DNA of 64,000 nt from Janibacter corallicola NBRC 107790 (GCF_001570965.1 NZ_BCSR01000003.1:62001-126000), one strand, 5' to 3'; positions 32,996-42,743 are shown, counted from the stretch's first letter. Notes: a model not told the origin generated them from the letters alone. Numbers and translations are program-made.

Positions 32996-35900
32996 TCACC
33001 CGGCGAGGTGTCCCCAGCGGGGCGCGAGCTCCTCCCACGGGCCGGTGGCCGCGACCCGACCGGCGTCCAGGACGACCACCCGGTCGGCCTGCTCGAGGGC
33101 GGCCCGCTTCGAGGTGGCGCCGATGACGGTCCGGCCGCGCTCGCGCAGCGCGTGCCAGAGCTCGATCTCGGTCGCGGCGTCGAGCGCGCTGGAGACGTCA
33201 TCGGCCAGGAGCAGCTCCGCCTCCGTGGCCAGCGCCCGCGCGAGGGCGAGGCGCTGCACCTGGCCACCCGAGAGGCGCACCCCGCGGTGCCCGACGACGG
33301 CGTCCCGGCCGCCGGCCTCCGCGACGTCGGAGCTCATCCGCGCGTCCGAGACCGGCTCGGCGAAGGGGCGCTCGTGCCCCAGCCGGATGTTGTCCCCGAA
33401 GGTCCCGGAGAGGACCCGCGGCACCTGCGAGATGTGCGAGACCTGGCCGGGACGCAGGAAGACCTCCGGGTCGGTGACCTCGGTGCCGTTCCAGCGGATC
33501 CGACCACGGTGGTCGACGAGCCCTGCGAGCGCGGAGAGCAGGCTCGACTTGCCCGAGCCGACCCGGCCCACGAGCAGCACGAGCTCGCCGGCGCCGACCG
33601 TGAGGTCCACCCCGTCCGCGCCGATCGTGCCGTCATCGTGGATCGCGGTGAGGCCCTGCAGCTCCAGCCGCTCCAGGGACACCCGAGGCACGGGGGCGGG
33701 TAGGGGGGCGTGACCGTCGACGAGGTCGACCCCGGCCGGCAGCCGGGTGAGGTCCACGCCGCCGGCGAAGCGGGCGGTCTCGACCTGCCAGGCACGCGTG
33801 CCCGGCGCCTCGGTGACGACCATGCCCGCAACCCGACCGAACCAGTCGAAGCCGGAGACCGCTCCCGCCACCAGCAGGGTCACCGCCAGGCCCCAGCCGC
33901 CCGCGACGTGGATCGTCCACGCGGCGACGACACCGCACTGGACCATGACCATCGGCACGCCCTGGAGGAAGGCCTGGATGCGGTGCTCCGAGACCGCCGC
34001 GGAGACCCGGCCGGTGTCGACGAGACGCAGGTGACGACGCACCGAGGGCGTGGCCGCGGCCAGCTTCACGGTCCGCATCGACTCCAGCGCCGAGACCAAG
34101 GCCCGACCGAAGGCCGCCCGCGCCGTCGAGGCCTCGGCCGCCGAGCGCCCGGCCGCCGGCCGCCCGAGCACCGAGGCCAGCGCGGAGGTGGCCATGACCG
34201 CGAGCAGCACGGCACCCGCGATCCACGTGCCCGCGAGCACCGCGGTGACCGCCGCGACGAGCAGGCCGTTGACGAAGTCGACCCAGCGGTCGGCGTACCT
34301 GGCGTAGCGGTCGGCATCCATCGAACGGGCCACGACCTCGCCGGGCGGGGTCCGGGGGAGCCGGGTCTGCTCCGTCTGGCCCTGGAGCACTGCCATCCGG
34401 GTGCGCAGCATGACCTCGATCCACCAGCGCGGGTAGCGGGTGAAGGCCTCGGCGAGCAGCACCGGCATCGTGAGCAGGCAGGCCGTGAGCGCGAGGGTGA
34501 GCAGCACCGGGGTCTCACCGCGCTGGAGGGCCTCGACGAGACGCCCCCAGATCAGGCCGGTGACCGCGCCCTGGGCCCCGATGAGCGAGCCGACCAGGAA
34601 GAGCGATGCCCCGAGCAGCCCCCAGCCCGGCTTCAGCAGCAGGGCGTGCAGCGTGCCCCGGGCCAGCGACGGTCCGTCGCCGACCTCGGGACGCGTCGGC
34701 GGCTCGCCCTGGCGCCGCCCCCCGGCAGCAGCGGGCTCGGACCGCCCCGCCGCCACCGGCGCCGCCTCCGCCGCGGTCCGGCTGGCCGCGAGCAGGTCCT
34801 GGAAGGGCCCCTGCTGGCGGGAGAGCTCGGCATGCGTGCCGTGCTGGATCAGTCGCCCGTGGGCGAGGACGGCCACGTGGTCCGCGCGCTCGATCGTGCT
34901 CAGCCGGTGGGCGATGAGCACGCCCGTGCGGCCGCGCAGCAGCCGGTCGGCGGCGACGACGACGCGCCGCTCGGTGACCGGGTCCATCCGGGCGGTCGCC
35001 TCGTCCAGGACGATGACGCGCACGTCGCGCACGAGCAGCCGGGCGAAGGCGATCAGCTGCTCCTCACCGGAGGAGAGCGTCGTCCCACCGGGACCGAGCA
35101 GCGTGTCCAGCCCGTCGGGCAGCCCGGCGACCCAGTCGTCGAGGTCCAGCTCGGCGATGGCCGCCTCGACCTGCTCGCGCGGTACGGGCGCGAAGAGGGT
35201 GATGTTCTCGGCGAACGTGCCCGCGAGGATCTCGGTGCGCTGGGTGACGACGCCGACGGCCCGCCGCAGCTCCTGCAGGTCCAGGTCGAGCACGTCCACC
35301 CCGCCGAGGAGCACGCTGCCCGGCGGCGGCTCCACCGCCCGCGAGACGAAGGAGGCCAGCGTCGACTTGCCCGAGCCGGTCCGCCCGACGAGGGCGGTGG
35401 TCTCCCCGGCGGGGACGCGCAGGTCGATCCCCTGCAGCGCGAAGGTGCCCTCCTCGTAGGCGAAGTCCAGGTCCGCGAAGCGCAGCTCGAGGGCCCGCTC
35501 GTCGGGGACGGGGCGGCCCCCTTCGGGCTCCGGCTCCACGGCGAGCATCTGGCGCAGCCGCATGACCGCGCCGAGCCCCTCCTGCAGGTCGGGCAGGTTG
35601 TTGGCCATCTGCGAGACCTGCCCGACGAAGGTCGCGGTGACGAGGAAGAGCGTGACCAGCCCCGAGACGGGCACGGCGCCGGCGGCGGTCATCGCGACGC
35701 CGCCGACGACGATGGCCACGAGCAGGGCGTGCAGCAGGAGGCCCGCCCGCCGGGCGAGGGAGCGCTCGACCACGATGACCTCGAGGAAGCGCCGGTGCAC
35801 CAAGGAGGAGAGCGCGGCCACCCGCCGGATCACGTGGGACTGCCCGAGGCTCGTGCGCAGGTCGTCCCGCCCGGCGATCCCCTCCTCGAGGGCGCTCGCG

Positions 35901-36514
35901 TGATCGGTCCAGGCCATCTCCTCGATGACCTTGCGCCGGGCGATCTCCCGCAGCAGCGGGGGCATCACCATCGCGGTGACCGCGGCGAGCAGCGGGAAGA
36001 GCAGCCACGCCGGCCACCACGTCACGCCCGCGACGACCCACATCGGGAGCACGCCGAAGCCGGCCCGGAAGAACATCCACAGCTGCATCCGCACGACCGT
36101 GCCCACCTCGTGGGTGTCGTCGTCGATGCGGTCGAGGATCTCGCCGACGGCCTGCTCGGAGAGGACCGCCACCGGCTGGTCCAGCGCCGCGTCCAGCAGG
36201 TCCTCGCGCAGCCGGCCCTCGGCCCGGTCGGAGAGGCCGACCCAGACGAACTTCCCGACGGTGTCGACGACCGCGCCACCGACGACGCACGCGGCGAGGA
36301 TCCCGACGAGGCGGGCGGAGGGGTCCTCGGCGAGCCACCCCATGATCACCGTGCCCAGGGTCAGGGCCACGGCGGCGACGGCGGCGCAGGCGAGGGCAGC
36401 GGCGGCCGCGGGGCTGCGCAGGCGGCGCCAGTCGACGGTGCGGGCGGTGTCACGGCCGGACGGGTGGCGGGTCGGCGCCTCCGGGTCCGGACGGTGGGTG
36501 AGGGTGAGGGTCAT
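32996..36514 (-). CDS. fused ABC exporter, TMD-NBD-TMD-NBD
   Basis: 1172 residues from ATG 36514 (normal N-terminus; the longer frame to 36631 lacks support). Two exporter halves are fused. First half: membrane segments about 35-300, NBD with Walker A GRTGSGKST, signature LSSGEEQ, Walker B VIVLDEA and H-loop LIAHRLST. Second half: membrane segments about 640-900, NBD with GRVGSGKSS, LSGGQVQ, LLLADDVSS and IGATSKRAA. The second NBD has Asp for the catalytic Glu and no H-loop His, and the first has a non-standard signature; these fall in the same composite site, so one ATP site is degenerate. Substrate unknown. TAGCCT lies 10 bases before the start. Confidence 0.9.
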   Translation of the reverse strand: MTLTLTHRPDPEAPTRHPSGRDTARTVDWRRLRSPAAAAALACAAVAAVALTLGTVIMGWLAEDPSARLVGILAACVVGGAVVDTVGKFVWVGLSDRAEGRLREDLLDAALDQPVAVLSEQAVGEILDRIDDDTHEVGTVVRMQLWMFFRAGFGVLPMWVVAGVTWWPAWLLFPLLAAVTAMVMPPLLREIARRKVIEEMAWTDHASALEEGIAGRDDLRTSLGQSHVIRRVAALSSLVHRRFLEVIVVERSLARRAGLLLHALLVAIVVGGVAMTAAGAVPVSGLVTLFLVTATFVGQVSQMANNLPDLQEGLGAVMRLRQMLAVEPEPEGGRPVPDERALELRFADLDFAYEEGTFALQGIDLRVPAGETTALVGRTGSGKSTLASFVSRAVEPPPGSVLLGGVDVLDLDLQELRRAVGVVTQRTEILAGTFAENITLFAPVPREQVEAAIAELDLDDWVAGLPDGLDTLLGPGGTTLSSGEEQLIAFARLLVRDVRVIVLDEATARMDPVTERRVVVAADRLLRGRTGVLIAHRLSTIERADHVAVLAHGRLIQHGTHAELSRQQGPFQDLLAASRTAAEAAPVAAGRSEPAAAGGRRQGEPPTRPEVGDGPSLARGTLHALLLKPGWGLLGASLFLVGSLIGAQGAVTGLIWGRLVEALQRGETPVLLTLALTACLLTMPVLLAEAFTRYPRWWIEVMLRTRMAVLQGQTEQTRLPRTPPGEVVARSMDADRYARYADRWVDFVNGLLVAAVTAVLAGTWIAGAVLLAVMATSALASVLGRPAAGRSAAEASTARAAFGRALVSALESMRTVKLAAATPSVRRHLRLVDTGRVSAAVSEHRIQAFLQGVPMVMVQCGVVAAWTIHVAGGWGLAVTLLVAGAVSGFDWFGRVAGMVVTEAPGTRAWQVETARFAGGVDLTRLPAGVDLVDGHAPLPAPVPRVSLERLELQGLTAIHDDGTIGADGVDLTVGAGELVLLVGRVGSGKSSLLSALAGLVDHRGRIRWNGTEVTDPEVFLRPGQVSHISQVPRVLSGTFGDNIRLGHERPFAEPVSDARMSSDVAEAGGRDAVVGHRGVRLSGGQVQRLALARALATEAELLLADDVSSALDAATEIELWHALRERGRTVIGATSKRAALEQADRVVVLDAGRVAATGPWEELAPRWGHLAG

Positions 36515-36649
36515 CAGGTACCCGAGGCTATGCCCGACCCCCGACGGCCCGCCTCCCCATTTTTCCCGGGCGAAGGGGGCGCCCCGCCTCCTCGCCGACG
36601 AGGCATCCACGATCCGGACAGGCCGTTCCACAGCGTGGACGAGCAGGTC

Positions 36650-36655
36650 TACCGT
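36650..36655 (+). promoter_or_regulatory. candidate -10 box of the 25-residue ORF
   Basis: TACCGT at 36650-36655, with TTCCAC at 36626-36631 as a weak -35 box 18 bases upstream. The leader would be about 55 bases and carries an AGGAG before the small frame. Confidence 0.4.
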
Positions 36656-36717
36656 GGTGGGGTCCGCGTGGGACCCACTGCGGCAGGCACGTATCCACCC
36701 CCTTCGCAGGAGTCATC

Positions 36718-36795
36718 ATGAGCGACGAGGAGCTCGAGGTCCGCCGCGCCCTCCAGGAGAGCATGGACCGGCGTGAGCAGGGCCCGGCGCGGTAG
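36718..36795 (+). CDS. small ORF, 25 residues, charged
   Basis: ATG 36718 is preceded by AGGAG with 5 bases spacing and the frame ends at TAG 36793-36795. The product starts MSDEELEVRRALQES and is rich in Glu and Arg (likely one helix). It stands alone between a divergent ABC exporter and ilvD and is followed 24 bases later by a strong hairpin terminator, so it has a full transcription unit of its own. I do not recognise it. Confidence 0.6.
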   Translation: MSDEELEVRRALQESMDRREQGPAR

Positions 36796-36819
36796 CCCCG
36801 CCCAGCACCAGGCCAGCAG

Positions 36820-36853
36820 CGACGCCCCCGACCGCGACCGGTCGGGGGCGTCG
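36820..36853 (+). terminator. hairpin terminator after the small ORF
   Basis: Perfect 14-bp stem (36820-36833 with 36840-36853), loop GCGACC, then TTCTCGT. It separates the small ORF from the ilvD promoter. Confidence 0.8.
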
Positions 36854-36895
36854 TTCTCGTGGTGAGACGGTGTATCAGCAGACGGACGGGCGACA

Positions 36896-36907
36896 TACGG
36901 TTGGGCC
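36896..36907 (+). promoter_or_regulatory. leaderless promoter of ilvD
   Basis: TACGGT at 36896-36901, 6 bases, ATG 36908. No ribosome binding site before the start codon. Confidence 0.62.
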
Positions 36908-38752
36908 ATGCCGCAGCTTCGATCCCGCACCAGCACCGACGGCCGCAACATGGCAGGGGCCAGGGCCCTCTGGCGCGCGACCGGCATGGGCGAAGGGGAC
37001 TTCGGCAAGCCGATCGTGGCGATCGCCAACTCCTTCACCCAGTTCGTCCCGGGTCACGTCCACCTCAAGGACATGGGCCAGCTCGTCGCCGGCGCGATCG
37101 AGGACGCCGGGGGAGTGGGCAAGGAGTTCAACACCATCGCCGTCGACGACGGCATCGCCATGGGCCACCACGGGATGCTGTACTCGCTGCCCAGCCGCGA
37201 GGTCATCGCCGACGCCATCGAGTACATGGTCGAGGCGCACTGCGCCGACGCGCTCGTGTGCATCTCCAACTGCGACAAGATCACCCCGGGCATGCTGCTC
37301 GCCGCGCTGCGGCTGAACATCCCGACCGTCTTCGTCTCCGGCGGGCCGATGGAGGCCGGGAAGGCGGTCGTCGGCTCTGATGGAAGCGTCGGGACGTCCC
37401 GATTGGACCTCATCGACGCCATGACCAGCTCCGTGGACGACTCGGTCTCCGACGAGGACCTGCTGAGCATCGAGCAGTCCGCCTGCCCGACCTGCGGCTC
37501 CTGCTCGGGCATGTTCACCGCGAACTCGATGAACTGCCTCACCGAGGCCCTCGGCCTCTCGCTGCCGGGCAACGGCTCGACGCTGGCGACGGCCGCCGCC
37601 CGCAAGGACCTCTTCCTGCGCGCCGGGGAGCTCGTCGTCGACCTGTGCAAGGAGTACTACGACGGTGACGACGACTCGGTGCTGCCGCGCTCGATCGCGG
37701 GCCGCTCCGCCTTCGCCAACGCGATGCGCATGGACATCGCCATGGGCGGCTCGACGAACACGATCCTGCACCTCCTCGCCGCCGCCCAGGAGGCCGGCGT
37801 CGACTTCGACCAGAACGACATCGACGACCTCTCCCGCGAGACCCCGTGCCTGGTCAAGGTCGCCCCGAACAGCACGAACTTCTACATGGAGGACGTCCAC
37901 CGGGCGGGCGGCATCCCCGCGATCCTCGGTGAGCTGCACCGCGGCGGCATGCTCGACACCTCCGTGCGAGCCGTGCACAGCCCCTCCCTCGACCTCTGGC
38001 TGAAGGAGTGGGACATCCGCAGCGGCTCGCCGAGCGAGGAGGCGAGCGAGCTCTTCCACGCCGCCCCGGGCGGGGTGCGCACGACGCAGGCCTTCTCCTC
38101 CAGCAACCGCTGGGCGAGCCTCGACACCGACTCCCGCGACGGGTGCATCCGCTCCGTCGAGCACGCCTACTCCACCGAGGGTGGGCTGGCCGTGCTGCAC
38201 GGCAACCTCGCCGAGGACGGCTGCATCGTCAAGACCGCCGGTGTGCCCGAGCACCAGTGGACCTTCTCCGGGCCGGCCCGCGTCGCCGAGTCCCAGGAGG
38301 AGGCGGTCGAGATGATCCTCTCCAAGAAGGTCCAGGAGGGCGAGGTCGTCGTCGTCCGCTACGAGGGCCCGAAGGGCGGCCCCGGCATGCAGGAGATGCT
38401 CTACCCGACCGCCTACCTCAAGGGTGTGGGCCTGGGCCCGAAGTGCGCCCTCATCACCGACGGGCGCTTCTCCGGCGGCTCCTCCGGCCTCTCGATCGGC
38501 CACGTCTCCCCGGAGGCCGCGGCCGGTGGCACGATCGGCCTCGTCCGCGACGGCGACGTCATCGACTTCGACATCCCCGGCCGCCGGGTCAACCTCCTCG
38601 TCGACGAGGACGAGCTGGCCCGCCGGCGCGCCGAGCAGGACGCGAAGGGGTGGGCACCGGTCAGCCGTGACCGTCCCGTCTCCCAGGCGCTGAAGATCTT
38701 CGCGCGCTTCGCCCAGTCCGCCGACAAGGGCGCCGCCCGCAAGGTCCACTGA
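36908..38752 (+). CDS. ilvD: dihydroxy-acid dehydratase
   Basis: 614 residues, Fe-S dehydratase that forms 2-keto-isovalerate and 2-keto-3-methylvalerate. Cluster cysteines appear in [11 protein letters not shown] (about 121-131) and [18 protein letters not shown] (about 194-211), and another in the N-terminal third. The C-terminal swivel domain has [21 protein letters not shown]. Length is typical of the long (actinobacterial) subclass. Single gene with own promoter; two hairpins follow the stop. Confidence 0.97.
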   Translation: MPQLRSRTSTDGRNMAGARALWRATGMGEGDFGKPIVAIANSFTQFVPGHVHLKDMGQLVAGAIEDAGGVGKEFNTIAVDDGIAMGHHGMLYSLPSREVIADAIEYMVEAHCADALVCISNCDKITPGMLLAALRLNIPTVFVSGGPMEAGKAVVGSDGSVGTSRLDLIDAMTSSVDDSVSDEDLLSIEQSACPTCGSCSGMFTANSMNCLTEALGLSLPGNGSTLATAAARKDLFLRAGELVVDLCKEYYDGDDDSVLPRSIAGRSAFANAMRMDIAMGGSTNTILHLLAAAQEAGVDFDQNDIDDLSRETPCLVKVAPNSTNFYMEDVHRAGGIPAILGELHRGGMLDTSVRAVHSPSLDLWLKEWDIRSGSPSEEASELFHAAPGGVRTTQAFSSSNRWASLDTDSRDGCIRSVEHAYSTEGGLAVLHGNLAEDGCIVKTAGVPEHQWTFSGPARVAESQEEAVEMILSKKVQEGEVVVVRYEGPKGGPGMQEMLYPTAYLKGVGLGPKCALITDGRFSGGSSGLSIGHVSPEAAAGGTIGLVRDGDVIDFDIPGRRVNLLVDEDELARRRAEQDAKGWAPVSRDRPVSQALKIFARFAQSADKGAARKVH

Positions 38753-38772
38753 GAAGCCCCGGTCCCTTGGGT

Positions 38773-38813
38773 CCCACGTTCGGCGTGGGCGGTGCGAATG
38801 CCCGCTAGGGCAT
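38773..38813. terminator. tandem hairpins between ilvD and the small membrane gene
   Basis: CCCACG/CGTGGG (38773-38778, 38784-38789) and ATGCCC/GGGCAT (38798-38803, 38808-38813). Neither is followed by a T run. Convergent position suggests termination for both genes. Confidence 0.5.
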
Positions 38814-38857
38814 GAGCCTCGAAGGGCCGGCCCCTGAGGAGGGAACTACGAGGGGGC

Positions 38858-39112
38858 TCAGCGCTTGGGCGGGAGCGCCAGGAGGATGAGCCCGACGATG
38901 AGCGGGACGCCGATGCAGCAGAAGGCCCCGAGGAGGGTGCCCACGGCCTCGCCGCCGTTCTCCGGGGACTCGAAAGTGCCGGAGCCGAGCGAGGCGAGGA
39001 TGCCGAGGAGGGCGAGCGCGCCCAGCACGAGGAGCAGTATGCCGACGACGATGCGCCACACGGGCCGCTTGGCTGGCTGGTGCATGGCGGGCTGGTGCTC
39101 GTGTGGGTCCAC
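38858..39112 (-). CDS. small two-helix membrane protein
   Basis: 84 residues from GTG 39112, with GAGGAG 4 bases before it. Hydrophilic N-terminus (HEHQPAMHQPAKRP), hydrophobic segments about 20-40 and 62-80, and a basic PPKR end. TACTGT (39151 down to 39146) is a plausible -10 box with a leader of about 27 bases. I recognise no family. The very long frame that continues beyond 39112 is a shadow of leuB. Confidence 0.7.
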   Translation of the reverse strand: MDPHEHQPAMHQPAKRPVWRIVVGILLLVLGALALLGILASLGSGTFESPENGGEAVGTLLGAFCCIGVPLIVGLILLALPPKR

Positions 39113-39191
39113 GGTGCTCCTCGGTGTTGGGAATCGAACGCGCCGACAGTACCCGGTCCTCGGACCCTCGCACTCTGGGACGTGGCGACCA

Positions 39192-39241
39192 CATGCCGGG
39201 ACACACTGCCCGCATGCCGGGACGCGGCCTAGTCTGAGCCC
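39192..39241 (+). promoter_or_regulatory. leuB promoter with an 11-bp direct repeat
   Basis: TAGTCT (39230-39235) is 6 bases before ATG 39242. CATGCCGGGAC occurs twice, at 39192-39202 and 39213-39223, 21 bases apart (two turns of helix), the second copy just upstream of the -10 box and overlapping the -35 region. This looks like a binding site for a repressor or activator of leuB. Confidence 0.6.
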
Positions 39242-40282
39242 ATGACCGAGCAGCAGGACAGCTTCGACATCGCCGTCATCGGGGGGGACGGGATCGGCCC
39301 GGAGGTGGTCGCCGAGGGCATCAAGGTGCTCCGGGCCACCGGGGTCGACGTCACCACAACCGAGTACGACCTCGGCGCCCGGCGCTGGAACCGCACCGGC
39401 GAGACCCTGCCGGACTCCGTCGTCGAGGAGATCCGCGGCCACGACGGCATCCTCCTCGGTGCGATCGGCGACCCGAGCGTGCCCTCCGGCGTCCTCGAGC
39501 GGGGCGTGCTGCTCCCCCTTCGCTTTGCCCTCGATCACTACGTCAACCTGCGCCCGGCCAAGCTCTTCCCCGGCGTGACGAGCCCGCTCGCCACCGAGGT
39601 GACCGACAAGGGGCTGGACTTCGTCGTCGTCCGTGAGGGCACCGAGGGCCCCTACGTCGGCAACGGCGGCGCCCTTCGCGTCGGGACCCCGAACGAGGTC
39701 GCGACCGAGGTCAGCGTCAACACCCGCTTCGGCATCGAGCGTGTCGTGCGGGACGCCTTCGCCCGCGCCCAGGCGCGCCCGCGCCAGCACCTCACCCTGG
39801 TCCACAAGCACAACGTGCTCACCCACGCCGGGCACCTGTGGCGGCGCACGGTCGAGGAGGTCGGCGCGGAGTTCCCCGACGTCGAGACCGCCTACCAGCA
39901 CGTCGACGCCGCCACGATCTTCATGGCCACCGACCCGGGCCGCTTCGACGTCATCGTCACCGACAACCTCTTCGGCGACATCATCACCGATATCGCTGCC
40001 GCCATCGCCGGTGGCATCGGTCTGGCCGCGAGCGGCAACATCAACCCCAGCCGCGAGGCGCCGAGCATGTTCGAGCCGGTCCACGGCTCCGCCCCGGACA
40101 TCGCCGGGCAGGGCAAGGCCGACCCGACCGCCGCGATCCTCTCCACGGCGATGCTGCTGGACCACCTGGGCCGCGCGGACGACGCCGCCCGGGTCGAGGC
40201 CGCTGTCTCCGCGGACCTCGCCGAACGCTCAGGGGAGCGGACCACGACCGAGATCGGGGACGCGGTGGCAGCGCGCCTGTGA
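39242..40282 (+). CDS. leuB: 3-isopropylmalate dehydrogenase
   Basis: 346 residues, NAD-dependent decarboxylating dehydrogenase of leucine synthesis, also used for the isoleucine citramalate route. [10 protein letters not shown] (about 14-23), the substrate motif REGTEGPY (about 130-137) and the NAD/Mg region [11 protein letters not shown] (about 239-249) with [14 protein letters not shown] are all present. Single -10 promoter, leaderless. ilvE lies 61 bases downstream with its own ribosome binding site; both probably form one transcript. Confidence 0.97.
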   Translation: MTEQQDSFDIAVIGGDGIGPEVVAEGIKVLRATGVDVTTTEYDLGARRWNRTGETLPDSVVEEIRGHDGILLGAIGDPSVPSGVLERGVLLPLRFALDHYVNLRPAKLFPGVTSPLATEVTDKGLDFVVVREGTEGPYVGNGGALRVGTPNEVATEVSVNTRFGIERVVRDAFARAQARPRQHLTLVHKHNVLTHAGHLWRRTVEEVGAEFPDVETAYQHVDAATIFMATDPGRFDVIVTDNLFGDIITDIAAAIAGGIGLAASGNINPSREAPSMFEPVHGSAPDIAGQGKADPTAAILSTAMLLDHLGRADDAARVEAAVSADLAERSGERTTTEIGDAVAARL

Positions 40283-40343
40283 GTGGCAACACAGCAGGGG
40301 TTACCCTGCGAGCACCACAGCACCTTGAGGAGACGTGTCACCG

Positions 40344-41447
40344 ATGACCGCTGAGCTCACCTTCGCGACCACCCGCAGCGAAGCCCCGACACCGGACGCC
40401 GAGCGCGAGAAGATCCTCGCCGACCCCGGCTTCGGCAGCCATTTCACCGACCACATGGTCACCGCCACCTGGACGAAGGGGGAGGGCTGGCACGACGGCC
40501 GGGTCCGCCCCTACGGCCCCTTCAGCCTCGACCCCGCCGCGGCGGTCCTGCACTACGCGCAGGAGGTCTTCGAGGGGATGAAGGCCTACCGCCACGAGGA
40601 CGGCTCGATCTGGACCTTCCGCCCCGAGCGCAATGCCGCCCGGATGGCCCACAGCTCCGAGCGCCTCGCCCTGCCCGTCCTCGGGGAGGAGGACTTCGTC
40701 GCGGCGCTCAGGGCACTCCTCCAGGTCGACAGCGCCTGGGTCCCCAGCGCCACCGGCGGCGCGGAGACCAGCCTCTACCTGCGCCCCTTCATGTTCGCCT
40801 CGGAGGCCTTCCTCGGGGTGCGCCCGGCGCACGAGGTGATCTTCTCGGTCATCGCGAGCCCTGCCGGCGCCTACTTCTCCGGCGGGTTGAAGCCGGTCAA
40901 CCTCTGGGTCAGCCAGGACTACGCCCGCGCCGGCGACGGCGGCACCGGGCAGGCCAAGTGCGGCGGCAACTACGCCTCCTCCCTCGCCGGGCAGCTGGAG
41001 GGCATCGCGCAGGGCTGCGACCAGGCCGTCTTCCTCGACTCCTCGACGCACACCTACATCGAGGAGCTCGGCGGGATGAACCTCTTCTTCGTCACCAGGG
41101 ACGGGCGCCTCCGCACCCCGGCCCTGACCGGCTCGATCCTCGAGGGCGTCACCCGTGCCTCCATCCTCGAGCTCGCTCCCGACCTCGGCCTGGAGCCCGA
41201 GGAGGCCCGGATCACCCTCGATGAGTGGAAGGACGGCGTCGCCTCCGGCGAGATCACCGAGATCTTCGCGTGCGGGACGGCCGCGGTCGTCACCCCCGTC
41301 GGCGAGCTGCGCTGGGACGGCGGTTCCGTGGCCTCCACCGCGGGCGAAGGGGGCGGGGAGCACACCCGTGCCATCCGCCAGGCCCTCCTGGACATCCAGT
41401 ACGGCCGTGCCGAGGACACCCACGGCTGGCTCACCCGACTGGCCTGA
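40344..41447 (+). CDS. ilvE: branched-chain amino acid aminotransferase
   Basis: 367 residues, fold-IV PLP enzyme, last step of Val, Leu and Ile synthesis. The PLP lysine is in GQAKCGGNYASS (about residue 207) and the phosphate-binding loops in EELGGMNLFFV and TAAVVTPVG. ATG 40344 is preferred: GAGGAG (40327-40332) is 11 bases upstream. GTG 40335 in the same frame is too close to it. Downstream HAD gene starts 31 bases later. Confidence 0.96.
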   Translation: MTAELTFATTRSEAPTPDAEREKILADPGFGSHFTDHMVTATWTKGEGWHDGRVRPYGPFSLDPAAAVLHYAQEVFEGMKAYRHEDGSIWTFRPERNAARMAHSSERLALPVLGEEDFVAALRALLQVDSAWVPSATGGAETSLYLRPFMFASEAFLGVRPAHEVIFSVIASPAGAYFSGGLKPVNLWVSQDYARAGDGGTGQAKCGGNYASSLAGQLEGIAQGCDQAVFLDSSTHTYIEELGGMNLFFVTRDGRLRTPALTGSILEGVTRASILELAPDLGLEPEEARITLDEWKDGVASGEITEIFACGTAAVVTPVGELRWDGGSVASTAGEGGGEHTRAIRQALLDIQYGRAEDTHGWLTRLA

Positions 41448-41478
41448 CGCGCCAGCAGCACCCGACACCACACGCCGG

Positions 41479-42267
41479 ATGCGTCCCGACCTGATCGCCA
41501 CCGACCTCGACGGGACGTTGTTGCGCTCCGACGGCACCGTCTCGACCCGCTCGGCGGATGCGCTTCGCGCCGCCTCCGATGCCGGTATCGAGACGGTGCT
41601 CGTCACCGCCCGCCCGCCGCGGTGGCTCGACGAGCTCGGGCACATCGTCGGCGACCACGGGATCGCGCTCTGCGGCAACGGCGCGTTCCGGTACGACGTC
41701 GCGGGCCGGCGGGTCTTCGGGGAGCGGACCATCGATCCGGTGGTCGTCGCCGAGATCGTGACCGACCTGCGCGAGCAGATCCCCGGGACCGGCTTCGCGG
41801 CGGAGCGCAGCACCGGTCTCGCGGCGGAGAACATGTTCGCCGCGATCCACGACCACCCCGAGGACCTGGTGACCACCTCGGACATCGAGCTGCTCCGGGA
41901 CGCCCCCGCGGGCAAGCTGCTCGCCCGCAACCCGCACCTGACCGACGAGGAGTTCATCACCGCGGCCACGGAGGTCGTGGGGGAGCGCGGCATCGTCGCC
42001 TTCTCCGGGGCGGGTGGGCTCGCCGAGATCTCGGCGGTCGGGGTCACCAAGGCCGCGGCGCTCGCCGACTGGTGTGCCGAGCTGGGCATCGCGGCGAGCC
42101 GGGTGTGGGCCTTCGGGGACATGCCCAACGACCTGCCGATGCTCACCTGGGCGGGGCGCTCCTTCGCCGTGGCGAATGCCCACCCCGACGTCCTCGCCGC
42201 CGCCACCGACACCTGCCTGGCCAATGACGAGGACGGGGTGGCGGTTGTGCTGGAAGGCCTGCTCTGA
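41479..42267 (+). CDS. HAD-family phosphatase, Cof type
   Basis: 262 residues. Motif I DLDGTLL (about 8-14), motif II TAR, motif III with the lysine in VTKAAALADW, and motif IV GDMPNDLPML (about 214-223) define the Cof/YbjI group with a C2B cap, which dephosphorylates sugar phosphates or nucleotides. The true substrate cannot be read. It follows ilvE by 31 bases and may be co-transcribed; no clear ribosome binding site. Confidence 0.88.
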   Translation: MRPDLIATDLDGTLLRSDGTVSTRSADALRAASDAGIETVLVTARPPRWLDELGHIVGDHGIALCGNGAFRYDVAGRRVFGERTIDPVVVAEIVTDLREQIPGTGFAAERSTGLAAENMFAAIHDHPEDLVTTSDIELLRDAPAGKLLARNPHLTDEEFITAATEVVGERGIVAFSGAGGLAEISAVGVTKAAALADWCAELGIAASRVWAFGDMPNDLPMLTWAGRSFAVANAHPDVLAAATDTCLANDEDGVAVVLEGLL

Positions 42268-42296
42268 GCCATGGGCCTTCGACTGCCCGGCCGCAA

Positions 42297-42623
42297 GTGG
42301 CGGTGGCGGCCACCGAGGCAGAGGCGGACGAGCTGCTCACCCGGCTGCTGTCCCGGTTCCCCGGACGGGGGAACCGGGTCGAGGAATCCGGCTTCCACAC
42401 CAGCGATGGCCCCCGGGCCGGTGCGGTCGGCACGACGGGGAGCACGGTGCACCTGGTGATCACCCCCGACGAGGACGACGGCGAGCCCCTGGCCAGGGAC
42501 GTCTTCGACACGGCGGGGGCCGCCACCCGGCGTGCCCGGGAGCTGCGCAGCGCAGGGGAGTCGGTGGTCATCGCCGAGATGACGATGGGCGCGCTCCCCG
42601 AACAGCGACGTCGGGGAGGGTGA
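42297..42623 (+). CDS. hypothetical protein, 108 residues
   Basis: A frame with strong GC at the third codon position, so probably real, running from GTG 42297 to TGA 42621-42623. No family is recognised; the product is acidic in the middle (TPDEDDGEPLARD) and has no membrane segment. The start is uncertain: no ribosome binding site precedes GTG 42297, and no ATG is found further up in this frame. Follows the HAD gene by 29 bases. Confidence 0.55.
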   Translation: MAVAATEAEADELLTRLLSRFPGRGNRVEESGFHTSDGPRAGAVGTTGSTVHLVITPDEDDGEPLARDVFDTAGAATRRARELRSAGESVVIAEMTMGALPEQRRRGG

Positions 42624-42689
42624 GCCCACCGTCGTCCAGCATCCGGACGCCGAGTCCGGAGGCGGGTGCACAGTGGCAGGGTGAATGCC

Positions 42690-42743
42690 GTGATGCACCC
42701 GATGAAGCAGCGCGCCGCCACCGCGGCCCTCCTCATTATCTAG
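42690..42743 (+). CDS. cimA attenuator leader peptide
   Basis: A 17-codon frame, MMHPMKQRAATAALLII then TAG; it may also start at GTG 42681. The last four sense codons are CTC CTC ATT ATC (Leu-Leu-Ile-Ile), placed directly before the stop and a strong hairpin. CAGGGT (42677-42682) is 7 bases before GTG 42690, so a leaderless leader is plausible. Ribosome stalling at the Leu/Ile codons would cover the left arm of the next hairpin. Confidence 0.72.
   Translation: MMHPMKQRAATAALLII

Noticed and set aside
42271-42459. ATG frame of 62 codons after the HAD gene
   Set aside because: Its product is Arg/Pro/Trp rich and codon use is poor; the overlapping frame at 42297 has normal third-position GC.
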